Assembly: GCA_944989445.1 (NCBI GenBank)
Contig: CALYLW010000037.1
Location: 398,501-462,500 of the forward strand
Source of the DNA: Ampullaceana balthica
Taxonomy: Eukaryota > Mollusca > Gastropoda > Lymnaeidae
Direction: 5' to 3'
DNA: 64,000 bases
This document shows positions 34,201 to 49,200 of this stretch, piece after piece. The position numbers and the translations under genes are program-made. Position 1 is the stretch's first letter. Every line of letters begins with the position of its first letter. A model generated the notes under the pieces. That model worked only from the letters and a program-made list of their open reading frames with translations, was not told the origin of the DNA and did no database searches.

Positions 34201-37200
34201 AATATAAGGGATTTAAAAATACCGGTAACTCTTGCCTAACAAAGAGCACTAAGACAAAGATAGGCAGTACAAAGTAAACAATCATAATGACCGATTTAGC
34301 TTGTAGTTTTTAAAAATGTGTACCATTTTGTTTACGATGTCCTATTATTTTTGGGGGTCGGCTTGCGAGCGGGTTATACAATTTTAATACTTTTCTCTTC
34401 CAAAAGTTGGGGGGGGGGCGGCTTATGAACGAACGGGCTATAGAACGAGTATATAGGTAAGTAATTTGATCTCAGAGTAATCTAATGAAAAGTTGTATTT
34501 ATTAACTGAGCATGTGTTTATATGCAAATTTTTCAGATAATGTTAATTTGACAATTGGAGGACGTATAAGAAAAACAAATGAACAACTCCTCATTGGTCA
34601 GGCTGTTCTCTCAGACTCCGGGCTCTACACCTGCATTGCAAATAATATCAAAGGATCTGTGTCATCAAGTGCAGCACTTGCTGTAATACGTATGTATCGC
34701 AACTTTTGTAATCTAACTAGTCTAACATCTTTATATACCTCTTGATATTGTTTTAAAAATTACATTTACCTGTTTATTACCATGGCTTAATTTTTTGGAA
34801 TAATCATTTTTAATTTCAGTTAAGACTCAAATCATTAAACCACCTCAGAACATTTCAAAAGTCCTTGGATCAAGTGCTTTATTAGTCTGTGGGGTTAAAA
34901 GTGATCCTTCTATCACCCCAACCTGGTCTTGGAGTTTTTATAAAGACTGGATCAACCAGGTAAGGAATTTAATATATATGTTATACAGAAAATATTTTAA
35001 TTTGACAAAATGTGTCCCTCTTTCATTTTAAGCACACCATTAAAATTGAAATTCCATGTAAAATTTAATTTTTTTTATTCCTTTATAATGCAAAATTGAT
35101 ACATTACATATATGTTTTTAATTGTTATTTCTCAAACTCTTTTCATTATGTGCTGGTTTCTGTAAGCTTAACAAAAAAGCATTAATTCAAAATTGTACAG
35201 CATTATGTGACAATGTATTTTAAGATAATCTTTTAAAGTGTATATTTTTATGAATGACTGCTTCTCTCCTCGTTTTAAATTAAAAGCTGTAATACATTTA
35301 ATTTAAAAAAAATAATTGTTAGTCCATTTCTTTTTGCTTGACTTGTCAAAAAATGAGGCCTATTCAATTAGTGAATACAAAAGTGTGGTCTAATTTTTAA
35401 ACTAACCAAACATTTTTGCAACAATCAGAATATCACTGGAACTGGTAGATATCAAATATTTCCAAATGGATCTCTCCTCATCACGGGACTGCTTGGTGGT
35501 GATAGTGGACGATATGAATGTGTTGTCAGATCCATAGGGGGCAATGACAATAGGACAGCCAATCTCACGGTCATAGGTAAATAATTATAAAATTTGTGGT
35601 TTGTTTTCTGCTATTTTATAGATTTTGAATCTAGTAATTTTGTTTAATTTTTACTAAATTCTGGTACAATAGAAATAAATTTTATAGAAATCTTAGGTAC
35701 AATTTGATTTAGCTAACAGACCAACTTAATTTGAAGTATTTTAATTTTTGTTTTTTCAACCAATACAATTTAATTTGATCTTTACTCTTGAAAACCAATC
35801 AAAACTTTTTTTTTAGCTAATTAATTTAATAAATTTTGAAATTCTTACTTGCTTTCAGATACACCAGCAGCACCTAGAATCACCAATGTTGATTTATATC
35901 CTCAACTTCCAAACAGTGTTCTTATTAACTGGACTCAGGGTTATGATGGGGACACACCAATTATCAAGTTCCTTATATTTAATCGAGAAGAACCATTTTG
36001 TAAGATACTTTATGAATTATATAACATTTGTTTAGCATTCACAAATCAATAAATTTTATTTAATGTAATTAAAAATTTTTAACCTTGTTTAAAGCAAAGT
36101 TCATGAGGTGTGACAAAAATCAATTCTAATTTAACAAAATCTAAGAACCACGAGAACTAAGACATTTTACGTATACAGATACTAAATCTTGGTAAGGTTA
36201 AACTTACTAACCTTTATTGTTGTTGACATTTCAGAATGTGATAGATGTTTGAGGTATTAATTACTTAAAAATTAAATCTTTTCAACCAGCTGGGTCAGGC
36301 ACAGACAGTCAATGGAATACTGTCAACGGCAATGTATCCCCAAATTTACGAGCTATGGTCATCTCAAGTTTACTGCCTTCCAGATATTACAGGTTTAAAA
36401 TGACTGCTGTCAACGTAGTTGGAGAGAGTAAATCCAGTAACCTAGCACCAGATGTAGCCATTAAAATGCCAGCTCAACGTAAGATTAACTTCTGTTTGAT
36501 TTTCATTGGATTCTTATTAAATAAGTTTAAAATTTAAAAAAAAATCTCTTTGAACCGTATTAAAGTGAAAAAGGAATAAATAAGTAATTTTCATTTCCCA
36601 ACGAATAACACTGTTTTTATTTATATCTCTTTAGTATAGAATTTAGGGGGGAAAAAATTTGAAGGGATGTGTGGAACAGATAACAAAATGATTTTTAAAA
36701 AATTTAGTTTTTGATTTCAGACATACAGCTTAAGGAACTAGATTTCCTGCTGATCAGCCTAAAATATTTGTTAAAAATAATATATTTTTTTCCTTTATGA
36801 ATCTAAGAACTCATTTTATTCTTGATATGGGTTCTAATATGGGTATGGATATTCCCCAAGTATATTTCTAAGAATTTAATTCATGCTTAAGATTTTCCTA
36901 CTGCAACTGTGTCTGTGACAATAGCATGATTATATAATGCTTATTACCTTTTGATGATTGCTAAACATTTTGTTTTTCAGCTCCAAGCGAAGCACCCAAA
37001 AATTTATTTTGTCGACCAGGTCAAGAGCAAGAAATAGTTGTTCAGTGGGATCCCCCACCTGACTCATCTTGGAATGGAGAATTGCTTGGTTTCCTGATTT
37101 ATTATAAAGTAACCTTGTATTCTATTCATTTTTTATTTTTGCTATGTAAAATGCAGTTATTCGTCTATAAAATGAAACTAACCTAAAGATTTGGTTTACA

Positions 37201-40200
37201 GTTTTATTTTACACATCAACTGTTTATTTTGAATAAAGTAAGGATGATTTATAAACTTTAAAAAAAACATTCATGTTCCTACAATGATCTTTTAAAACCA
37301 TAAATAACCATTCAACTTTCAAAGTTGATGTTTTCAATAACTGGTTGATTTTACTGAAATTGTTATCATAGAAACTAAAATAAATTTTGAACAACAGATT
37401 GATGCTTATGCTGATGATACAGAGGCAGCAAGAAATATTAGTGGGAAAGATGTACGTCAGGCTACTATCACCAATCTGGCTTACAACAAAAGATACCGTT
37501 TGAGAATCACTGCATACAATGAGAGAGGGCCTGGTGTTAACAGCACTGACGTCTTTGTAACAACATCACAGGGTAAACCTTCAGCTCCACCATATGATGT
37601 CCGCCTCAGTTCACCTAACTCTACAACTATACGGTAAGAAATGATTCAAAAAATTAATTTAAAAATAACCCAAAAAAAACAACTAAATATAATGTTAGTG
37701 TTATAATAATTATTGCCATTGTTTGCTATACTAACTGTACAATTTCAAATTTTGAATAAAAATTGGTCAGAAAAAAAACCATGTAGATCATGTTTGTCTC
37801 ACTGCATTTTAATTTGTGCATTATTTAAAAAATTATATAATATTCCTTGTAAACATACTTGTTGAGATGAGTTTTCTGGCAATTTATTTATATCACTGTA
37901 CCTGATGGGACTGATTTTTTTTTCTCTTTTAGAGTCATGTGGGATCCACCTCGTACCAATGAATTAAATGGAGTCCCCCAAGGTTATGATATTGAAGTCA
38001 AGGAAGGCGGTGTTCTAAAGAGAACAGAAATTGTTCCTTTTGATGAGTCCAATCCTACAGATAGACAGACCTTTGATATTGTTAACCTGTTGAAGTACAC
38101 CTCATATGAAATTCGTATAGCCTGTAAAACTGGTGCTGGAGCTGGACCACAAAGCTTGCCGCTATCTATTCGTACTTTAGAAGATTGTAAATACCAGATT
38201 TTTTTATTTCATAAGTAGTACATTTTGAAAAAAACTATTATTATTTATATTTTAAAGATAATTGTCTATTTCAGAAATTTCTTTGAAATTATTTAAATAA
38301 TTTTTTAGAAAATATGAAATAATATAGTGATGTACTACAGTTACATCTTTTCTTTAATATTATAACAGATCCCGGTCCAGTGACAGACCTAAAAATTGAT
38401 AACATCCGAGACAAATCCCTGAGAATTAACTGGCAACCCCCAAATGAGATTAATGGTGTACTAACAGGTAAGTATTAAGTTTGTGCAACAGTTACAATTT
38501 AGAAACCCATAGGTTACTTGTTATTAACCCAAAAAAAAATTGTTTTAAAATTTCAGGTTACATCATAAAGTACCAACTGAAAACAGGTACCTCTCCTGCT
38601 CCACCTCCTATTGAAAGAACTCCAGAGACCACATCACATACATTAACTGACCTACTTTATGAAACAACATACATCATCTCTGTTCAGGCTAAAACAAGTG
38701 TGGGACCTGGCCCAGCTAGAACAACAGAGATTAATTCTGGTGTCCCTCCTGGTAAGTACAGTCGGACCTTGCTATGTCGAACTCAAAGGGACCCAAAAAA
38801 AATTCTACTGGAGGATTTTTCAACGTTTCATATCAAAGGAAGCCAATTTGGCTTTTACATACCGACACCACTGAGAAAGCCCCTCCCCCTCCCCAACACT
38901 TATCTCCCTCCTCCACACTGGGATGGGGAAAGTAAGATTTTTCTTTTTAAAAAAGTCACAGCATGCAGCAAAGGGACACGGAGTAGTTACCCTTCTTCCA
39001 GCCACTCCTTTTTCTTGTCTTGGTCATATTTGGTCTAAAAATAAATGATCTATTTGCAAGAGTCACTTAATCCCTTGTGATAAGAATTTGCGTCCGTTAA
39101 CGTGGCTCTACGGAACACGAGTTCTGAAATGTCGCCTTGGAAAATTTGACTAACTGAGGTTGGAAGCCAAGAAATCTTCAAGTTAAGGAGATCTAAATTA
39201 CATTAGTCTTATGGAATTTGGCCAGGGCCTAACAATTCGATATAGGGATATGATCTGACTTTGGGAAGTTCCACTTAGCGAGGTCCGACTGTATTTGAAA
39301 ATAAAGATTTTAACAAAATCCAAATAAAATGTCATCATAATGGTATTCTTCCTTTATGTACATAGTAAATAATTTTGACTGATTGTCTGGAATAAAGGGA
39401 AATTTAAGAAAAAAATATATGCATTTTAAAAAAACAAATATAATAATTTGGGCTTTGAGCATGAAAACTGCAACAAATTGGTTGTTAAATTATTTTTCTA
39501 ACTTTATCTACTTGTCATTTTTTTTGTTTTACATATTGTACCAATTTTAATTTCAGAGCTGCCTGGTCCACCAAAAAGTCTTGCAGTAACCAACATTGAA
39601 GCAAGATCCGTTCTCCTTCAGTTCATACCAGGTTTTGATGGAAAAACAACCATTAACCTATGGATTGTTGAGGTAAAATTGTTGTCATATAATTAAGACC
39701 TTCCTTAACAGTTGATAGACTCTTTAAGTACTAGTAACTACTGTTTCATCTTTAAGTTCTAATTGTGTGAATTTTATCCTTTTATTTACTCATATTTAAA
39801 ATGAAATTTGATTTATAAACAAATTGAATTTAAAGTTTATATTACAATGCCGTATTATGGAAGGTTTAGACCTAAAAAAAACTACCAAGACTTTAATTAC
39901 CCTGCTTTTTGTGAATTTGTTTTTATATTTTTAAAATTCATCTGAACTACTCTTTTTGGAATTTGGTGGCATAATAAATTGTAAATATTTATATATTATT
40001 TATCAACAGGCGCAGACAGAAAATAATTCATCTTGGGTAAGGATTTATTCTATCAGTGACCCAACGGCCAATCAGATTTTGGTAAAAAACCTTCTACCTT
40101 ACACTCGATACAAACTACGTATTATAGCACAGAATATTGTGGACAACAGTGAGCCAAGTGAGCCATGCAATCAGTTCCAGACAAAACAAGCTGCCCCAGG

Positions 40201-43200
40201 CGTGGCTCCAGAAGATGTGACACCCAGAGCCATCAACTCTACTGCTATTAGAGTTCGCTGGAGGGTGAGTAACCTTGATATAAGTTAGTGATGTATGAAT
40301 ACTCAGCTTTATATTCAAATTTAGCAGGACAAAAATCTGCATTCAATAAGGATTCTAACAGAATAGTTCCACCATAAATCATATCTTCAATATCAGAGGT
40401 CACTTGGAGAATTCCTACTAAAAACACCATTATAGACCATTTATATGTGGTTTAAAAATCTGCATATACTTAAGACAGAAAATATCTCTATGATGGACTA
40501 CAAGAACTTTGAGTTTTAACAAACTTAACCATCTTTTATATATGACATTAACTAACTGAAAAAGTACAACCAAATTCCCAAGAGAATAAGCTAGAATGTT
40601 CCTGATTAATCAAGCAAACTTAGCATTGTGTATCATGTTCCCTATAACATAAGAAAAATATATTTGAAACATTCAGTGGAACTTTCAAAGGAGCATTACA
40701 AAATCACAAACATTTATGACAAAATAGCTCTTCTAGCAGAAACAACAATAACATAGCGAAGATTTCAAGAAACTTAAAAATGCATCTGCTAAAACTAGTA
40801 GGAGCTGATTATCAGCCTAGGTCGAAAAAGAAGTTATTGAGTTATTATTATTTTTTTTTAAATGTATGAGAAAGCCAGAGAAAGTCACAGCAAAAGCCTT
40901 CCTCAGCAAACAAACACAAAAAATAAGAAGAAAGTAAATATAAACTATGCTGCTGCTGTCTACATATTTATCTGGATACATAAAAGTAATGTTCCTTGAT
41001 TAATCAAGAACTTTCTTGTTCATGGTTTTTCAGGCTTACCCATATCCAATTCAATAATACTTTTTTGTAGTTAGAGCTGGAGGTAAATAAACCAAAACAC
41101 ACGTACTGGCAGAAGTGGCCACTTTAAATGTCTTGGAGCTAGGTTAAATGAAAACATTGAAATAATGGCAGGGAAAAAAAGAACAAATAGCAGTATAGAA
41201 CAACAGTGGCTTAATCGCTGCTTGCGAGCCGATTGCAATTCTTCTGTGTTGATATTGCGGCTCTTCTGTGCTCACACTGTGGCCCACGAACAATTAATGA
41301 AATTAAAACTTTTTGTTTGAAATATAGTAATTATAATAGTATATAAAAAAAGAAATGAAAAAGTTAACAAAATCTTGACTGAAACAAAGTGTTGAAAATA
41401 ATTTGGGCTTGGTTTGAATTAAGAAAAAGCAAGCTTGCTGAGTTAAAGTGGAATGTGTCAGCAGCATACACTATTTTCTGCTTTCAGCAAGGTAGGTGTT
41501 CCTTCAACTTAGGCAATTTCTGCCATCATTTAGAATATTTTTTGTGCTAAATGACCTTGTTCTGATAGAAATTCACTCCACAACTACTAGCTATCAACCA
41601 GATTAAAGAAACTTGCTAGTTTAAATGCTTCTCAGAAGATTCATAACAATTAATATTGACATATGCAGTGTATTTATATCATATTGAAATATTTATTGTT
41701 TAACTGTAATGCATACATTTTTTCAACATATGGCTGAAAAGTTAAATTCGCATTAAAAAATAATTTTTAAAAATTTATCACAAAAGGAATATTTCCATTG
41801 CAAGTGGGATTGTGACTGTGGCCCATAGTGCTTCAATGCGGCTCTTGACAATTCATTTTATTTTTAAAATGGATCTCTGTTACTTCCACCCGTGGTATAG
41901 ATCCATTCTTATTTTAGCGTGCAATGGCTATTTTTCTATGAGAATAAAGAAAGCTACTTTCATGTCTCCAGTTCTATTTTACACAAGAAAAGCAGAAAAC
42001 CTACTTAGTCACTAGCGTGTAAGGAAATTAGTCAGGAATTTATACTGTAAATGATGAATCTGAGTGGCCGGCACATAGGCTGAAGTGTCACTGATCGGTA
42101 ATTCGAAGAAGGTGTGGGCTAAGTTGTTTTGCGCTGATTTCATGGTACAGGTCCAAGGTTTTAAGAAAATTCTTAGTTATAATAATACATCAAATGGTGG
42201 CTTTTTATTTCTTCAAAACTTGAATTGAAGCATATTAGATTTAATTACTTTGTATTGCAGAGGTCCAATTACCTTAAGTGAAAATGAATTGGATTCAGCT
42301 GGTGGAATTTGATATTTTTAAGCAGTGTCAATGTGTTTTAAAAAAAACAAAACAAAATACACAAACAAATTGTGCAATGAAAACAATAAATTTGAGCTTT
42401 ATTTTATAACTAACATGACAGTAGAAGTTTCGGCTCATGCCTTCATCAGTACAATAACATAAAATACGTACTTACATAAGTAATATTTAAATTCTTAAAA
42501 CATATTATATCATAAAATATTTATGTAAAATAAAAAGAAAGGAAAAACAAAAACAAACAAGGACACAGGATATCGGAAAAAGGAGGAAGTATCTTAAGTT
42601 ACAGTGAAAACCACAATGGGAAAAAGATTCTGCAGTTAGGTAAAATTATGAATTTGGCGGCTGGATAGCGAAGTCATTAGTGCGCTCACCTCACAAGCTG
42701 AGGGTCGTGGGATCGAGCCCACGTTTAAGCCACTATAAAAATGTTGATGAATGACTAACGCTAAGAAAGTCCTCCGCTGACCTGGAGAGGGATGGGCGCC
42801 GCCAAGGTCTACTAAGCCCGAGAATGTTCTAATGGAAACATTTTAACAGCGTTGACCATGAAGGCACTTCAGATATTGCAGTAACTGGTATTTTATATGC
42901 AAGCAATACCCATGATAGAATCCACATTGAAAATAGACTTATAAAACGATTTGGTACGTTGGCTCGATATGGAATTAACCAAATTCATAATTTTACCTAA
43001 CTGCAGAATCTTTTTTCCCATTGTGGTTTTCATTGCAACTTTAGATACTTCCTCCTTTTTCCTATATCCTGTGTCCTTGTTTGTTTTTGTTTTTTCTTTT
43101 CTTTTTATTCTACATAAATATTTTATGATATAATATGTTTTAAGAATTAAAATATTACTTATTTAAGTACGTATTTTATGTTATTGTATTGATGAAGGCA

Positions 43201-46200
43201 TTAGCCGAAACGTTTCATGGTTTTCTGTCTAATAGGCAACAGCTTGTAACGAAATAAATAAATTTATCTTCAGAAACTGTGATTCTTATATGTTTATTTT
43301 ATATATAATTTATTTAACAAAGAATGAAATAAATCAAAACAACCTTTCTTTTAGCAAATACCTCGTAGTGAATGGAATGGAGACTCTTTGGGCTATAAGA
43401 TTCGCTATCGACGTTGGAGTAAGGATGTCAATCTCAATACAACTTCGCCAGAAGATGTTGCTCTTGTTCGAGAAACAACATGGAGAACTGTGGACATAAA
43501 CAATGGCACCATCACTCAAGAATACATTCTGGGAAACCTTGAGGAATGGATGGATTACCAGATTGAAATGGTTTCATACAACATTGTTGGAAGTAGCAGT
43601 CCTAGTCTTACAATGTCTGAAAGGACAGAGGAAGATGGTATGTAAATTTAACTTACACATCCAAATTACATTTAAAATGATGCCTTTACATAATGCCAAG
43701 GTGCTTGTTAAAATTTAAGTCACATATGTAGCTTTCAGATTTGATTTTGCCTGTTAGAAACAGGTGTGAAACAAGGATGTGTCATGTCACCAATGTTATT
43801 TGGAATAGCAATTGATTGGGTCATGTGAAAATGCACAGATGCCGGATTAGGCATCAAATGTATCGAAAACAATACATTGGAAGACCTTGACTTTTCAGAT
43901 GGCCTGGCTCTTGTAAGCCCAACGCATCTGAACACCCAAGAAAAAACGGATCGTCTCCAGCACTTTTTGAATCAAATTGGTCTTCAAATCAACAGAACCA
44001 AAACAAAAGTCATGGACCTCACCAACCAACCCAATGATATTATACTTAATGACCAAACCATAAAGAAAGTAACTAACTTCACTTACTTAGGAAGCAAAAT
44101 GTCATATGATGGAGATGCAACATCAGAGATAATGACTCGAATTGCGTTGGCGTCATGTGCTTTTAACAAACCTACAAATATTTGGAGATCAAAGACACTT
44201 AGCAAACATTTAAAACTTAGGCTATTCAACTCTTGCATAATCCCTGTACTAACATATGGATGCGAAAGCTGGAGATCCACTCAAGCTATAGAAAAGCTAT
44301 AGAAAATTAGTTGCCTTCGAAAACAAATGCCTCCGAAAAATTTTGAATATGAAATGGAGTGATTTTAAATAAAATGAAACAATAAGAAAAGAAACCAACT
44401 AAGAATATGTGTCAACTTTTATAAGGAGAGTACGTTGGAATTATATTGGTCATGTTCTTCGAATGGATGAGAGAAATCTCCCTCGTCAGGCCTTCATACG
44501 GACACTTAAAGGCAAAAGAAAAAAAGAAGACCAAAGGAAACCCTAAGTAGAACAATCAAAAGAGAAAGCTGAACCATGGGTCTAAGAAATAATCAAGACC
44601 TAATACAATTGGTGACGGATCGTCGTAAATGGAAATCCATGACTTCTGCCCTATGTGCCGTCTTCGGCCCGAGAGGAATAATTAACTAAATATTAAAATA
44701 CAATGGGACTTTGAACTCCTAATTTCCATTACTTCAAAACTTATTTTTTTACCCTACATTCCTTCATTTTTTTCTCTCCATAAAGTGCCCAGTGCAAGCC
44801 CTGGAAATCTCCTTTTAATCACTAAGTCTTCCACAAGTATAATGGTCAGTTGGAATCAGCTTCCTATTTTACTACAGAATGGCAATATCAGGGGTTATAA
44901 GGTATGGATGCCTCTAATACTAAATTGACTAAATAAATTAATTAAAAAATCAACTTTAAAACCGTTACAGAAATCCTGTCATTCAACTCTTTGCCCTAAA
45001 ATTACCTCAACAGCTAGTTTTATTATACTACTTAAGCCATGATATTTTTCGTTAAAAAAAGCAACACATGCTTTGTTTTACAATATAATTTGTATATACT
45101 AGGGCTGGGGAAATTAACGATTAATTTATCGATTAATCGATAAAAATGTTTAATGATTAAATTATTTTTTAACGATTAATCAACCCATCACTTACAAAGT
45201 CAAAAAGTAAAAAAATAATAATAATAAAAAATAGCTGCCGATAAATAATAACAAATTTCCTGACGATTACACATATGTTTTGTTTTAAACTATTGAATGT
45301 CTGACTGTCATTCCTTGCCAAGACCGTTTTGTGCATATCAGTTACATCACTTCCATGTGAATGATTGTTCAGCTCGGCTAGTTATATTGTCAATTAGAAC
45401 CGCTCATCACTTGAACCAAATAATGTTAACACACTTGTCTTTTTGCATAGATGGTTAAAAGATGACATATATAGGAGACATTCCAATGTTATTTAGATTT
45501 TCAACAAGAACATTTAATAAGTGTTACTTATGAAATCATAAATTTTAATTTTTGGTTTTAATTGAAATTAACGATTAATTAATCGTTAATTTTTCAAAAG
45601 TTAACGATTAAATTTAAATTAATCGTTAACAGCCCTAGTATATACAGTAGAACCCACTTAACTCGACCTCGGTTAACTCGCCAACCCTATTAAGTCGACG
45701 TTTTTTATTGGAATGCCAAATTCTCTCTTTGTCTTAGCATTTTCTCATCGGTTAGGTCGATTCTTTTAAGTTGTACTAGGGAAAAAAAACTGCGCTAATG
45801 CAACAAAGGGTTATATTTAAACTTAAACGGTCCTTAAAAACGAATGGTCTTAACAACCTTAGGAAAGAGTGAAGAAATAGGGTCCCGATATTCCGATACC
45901 CTTCCGATTAATCGTCCCATCACTAATTAACGCAAATCATGTGCATAAAGAAATTTCAAGCACATGTTAATATTTTGCCGCCATATTGGTTTTCGTTTAA
46001 CTCGATCATCGGTTAACTCGACGCCTTTTGGCAAACCCCTAGGCCGTCGACTTAACCGGGTTCTACTGTACTTGAAATGAAAACCAATAATTTAAGGGAA
46101 ATTTGATGTGCTAGTAATGATGTTGTTATCTCTAGTTGAGATGTAATCATAAGAGTCAGACATTGGAAATAATACCCTTATGCTTAATTGACAATCAAAT

Positions 46201-49200
46201 ATGTATATCTTTTAATGATAATGTATTTCTAAATTTTTACTGGAGTCAAAGGATTAAGAGCTCCAGTATTATTTTTAATTCTATACATTTGTTCATAATA
46301 TATGCAAACTTAAAAAAATATAACATAGAAAAGAAAACAGTTCAATAAGCAACTGAATCCATACAAAAAAATCATAACCATCAATGCAGGTTAGATATAA
46401 AGCAAAATGGCCTGGAGCAGAAATGAATGTTCTTCAAGTTGATGGGGAAACTTCTCTCAATGTCACATTGACAAGTTTAAGGAAGTTTGTGGAATATGAA
46501 GTTCAAGTTCAGGCTTTCACTCGTATGGGAGATGGTGTCCTCAGTCCTATAACCATTAAGAGGACTGCTGGAGATGGTAAGAACTTCTTTTAAGCATTAT
46601 AAGGAGTCAATTAAAATTAAGGAGAAAATTAAAAATGATGTGGGGGCACAAAGTTTTTTTGTAATCTTTACCTGTTGTTTCAGAAAAATATTGAAATTTT
46701 TATTTTATTTTACAGTTCCAGGGCCTCCTGTAATAATTTATTTCCCCCTTGTGACTGACAATTCAGCTACAATTGTGTGGCAAGAACCTGAGGAACCAAA
46801 TGGTATCATCATTAATTACAGAGTGGCCTACAGACTAGGTGATCAACCAGACTCTGCATTTGACATGAGTACAGTTGATAAACCTCCCAATGTGTTTGAA
46901 TACACAGTTACAGGCTTGGTTAGAGAAATGTATTATATATTTGCTGTCACTGCTAGAACACAAGATGGCTGGGGTGAACCTGCCAAAGTGGATGTTTACA
47001 TTATTGCAAACAGAGGTAAGTCATTAGTAGCTCATCTTTTTGGGTTCAAATACTTTTTTTCAAAAATTAAGAAAAGTTAAAATGCTTTTTGATCACCTGG
47101 ATTTCTTTTTTTTTCTTCAAAAATATCATAATAATCAATAATGAAACTTGAAAATTTTCATTTATATTATTTGTTTTAGATACTGATTTGTTTATATATA
47201 TCTAAGTAGCATATAGCTAAATAAAGCTAGGTTACAATATTTACAGCCTTACATTAAAAAAAATTATAGGTAAAAAAATGAACAAAAAGAAATTAAAGGG
47301 TTGTTTTTTGTTCATTTTTTATCTATTTATTAATTTTTTTTAGCGGTGGCCATTTTATGAGGAGCTATTTAATTTTTTAGTTGTATTTCTTTTGAAAATA
47401 GTTAATAGTGTTAGTGACTAGTTTATCTAGAACTATCAGGAAATGAAAACTTATCGTTTTGTAAAAGACTCACTCAAAAATTTTTTCTCATTAACCTTTC
47501 AACTAGATCCAGTATAAGGGGCCATCCATCATAAAATAATAATAATTGTAATATCGTGTAACATAAAAACTTTTATTCTAGTATGGCTTTTTGTACCCAT
47601 TGTCTAATTTTAAAAGATCACATTCTTTGTGTTTGCTTGTTTTAAAATATTCTATTAAAATTTATTTGTAGATCGTCCAGATCCTCCGTACAACTTGCGA
47701 ATTGATCCGTATAATATTCAGCCAAGAGCAGTTACAATAATTTGGACGGCAGGGAATTTTAATTATGGTCCTATAAGAAACTTTACAGTTCAATATCGTA
47801 AAAAGGATGAATATTGGCAGTCAGTTAACCAAACCATCAAGCCACAAACAACATCATACACAGTTAAAGGGTAATTCAGTTTTTGTTGGTATTTATTTTG
47901 ATGTTTTCATTTATCTTTACTATTATTGTAATAAAATTTTTAATACAAATAACACATTTTTGTTATACATCTGAAATTTTCATTAATACTTTTGTTCTTT
48001 TTAAATATTTTAAGTCAATAATATTATATATTGGAATATCTCCAGGCTTCAGCCAAACTCTGTATATAGATTTCAAGTGGCTGCTAGTAATGATATTGGA
48101 TCAAGCAGATATAGTCAAGAATCACCTGAAGCAACTACTGCACAAGACAGTAAGTATTATGTGAAATTATTAAATTTTATCACTCATAAAGACTTTACAC
48201 TAAAATAAGGGAAAAGGAAATAGACATTAACAAATATTTTACTTATTTTTTTAAAAAAATATCGGGTTTACTCATTTTAAAATGTTCCCCTAATTGATCT
48301 TAAAAATTATTCATACAAATAATGCACTGAAAAAATATGTAACAATCAATGAAAAATTACCATGGAATCATATGATATTACTAATTATAAAACCATAGGC
48401 TTTATAAAGAGAAACTTTTACAGATGTTGTAACAATATAAAACTGAAATGATATATGTATATACTAGGGCTGTGAAAATTAACGATTAATTTCTCGATTA
48501 ATCGTTAAAATTTGTTGATTAAAATATTTTAAATGATTAATCGACCCAACACTTATAAATGTACTGGAAGTAAAAAAAAGTTAAGTATTTTGGCCGATAA
48601 ATATAAACTAATTTCCGGACGATTACACGAACATTTTGGTTTTAAACTATTCACTTACTTTAATGTTCAAAATGTTGATAAAGGTTATTGTGTCCATTGA
48701 GAGAAATCATTTGCCTACTATGCAATGTTCCCTCTAAGTCTAAGCTTTGTTGGTCCATGTGCAAAGTTAAAAAAAATCTTGTGTGCAAAGTTGCACAACG
48801 TCCATTTATTGTGCAATATTTTGCAAAATGTGCTGCGCAGTGATTCTAAACTCCTGCGTGGCGTCGGTCAAACTCAAATATCTGCACAGCCGCGCTGCTT
48901 AAAGGGAACATTGCTACCATGGTTCTAACAGTTCGCTTACATATTACCTGCAAACCAAACATCCACTACAGTATCAGAAACTTCAGTTGAGACAATCTTA
49001 AGTTATGTGAACGATTGTTCAGCTCGGCTGGTTATATTGTCAATAAGACCCACTCATCACTTGAACCAAATAATGTCAATACACTAGTCTGTTTGCGTTG
49101 TTGGTTAAAAGATGTCATATAAAAAAGAAATTCCAGTGTTATTTCGATTTTCCACAAGTACGTTTAATAAAGGTCACTTGTGACAACATAAATTTCAATT

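Noticed and set aside
38481..39038. Long open frame running past exon 18
   Set aside because: The C-terminal half is read-through into the pogo-like element; the real exon ends at 38751.
42425..42450. Hammerhead ribozyme at the foldback ends (CTGATGA...GCCGAAAC on the minus strand)
   Set aside because: The core has an extra A between CTGATGA and the GGC stem, and no stem I can be formed beside a GTC site. The other copies read TTGATGA or TGAAGA. It resembles the core but does not satisfy it; a covariance search and a cleavage test would decide.
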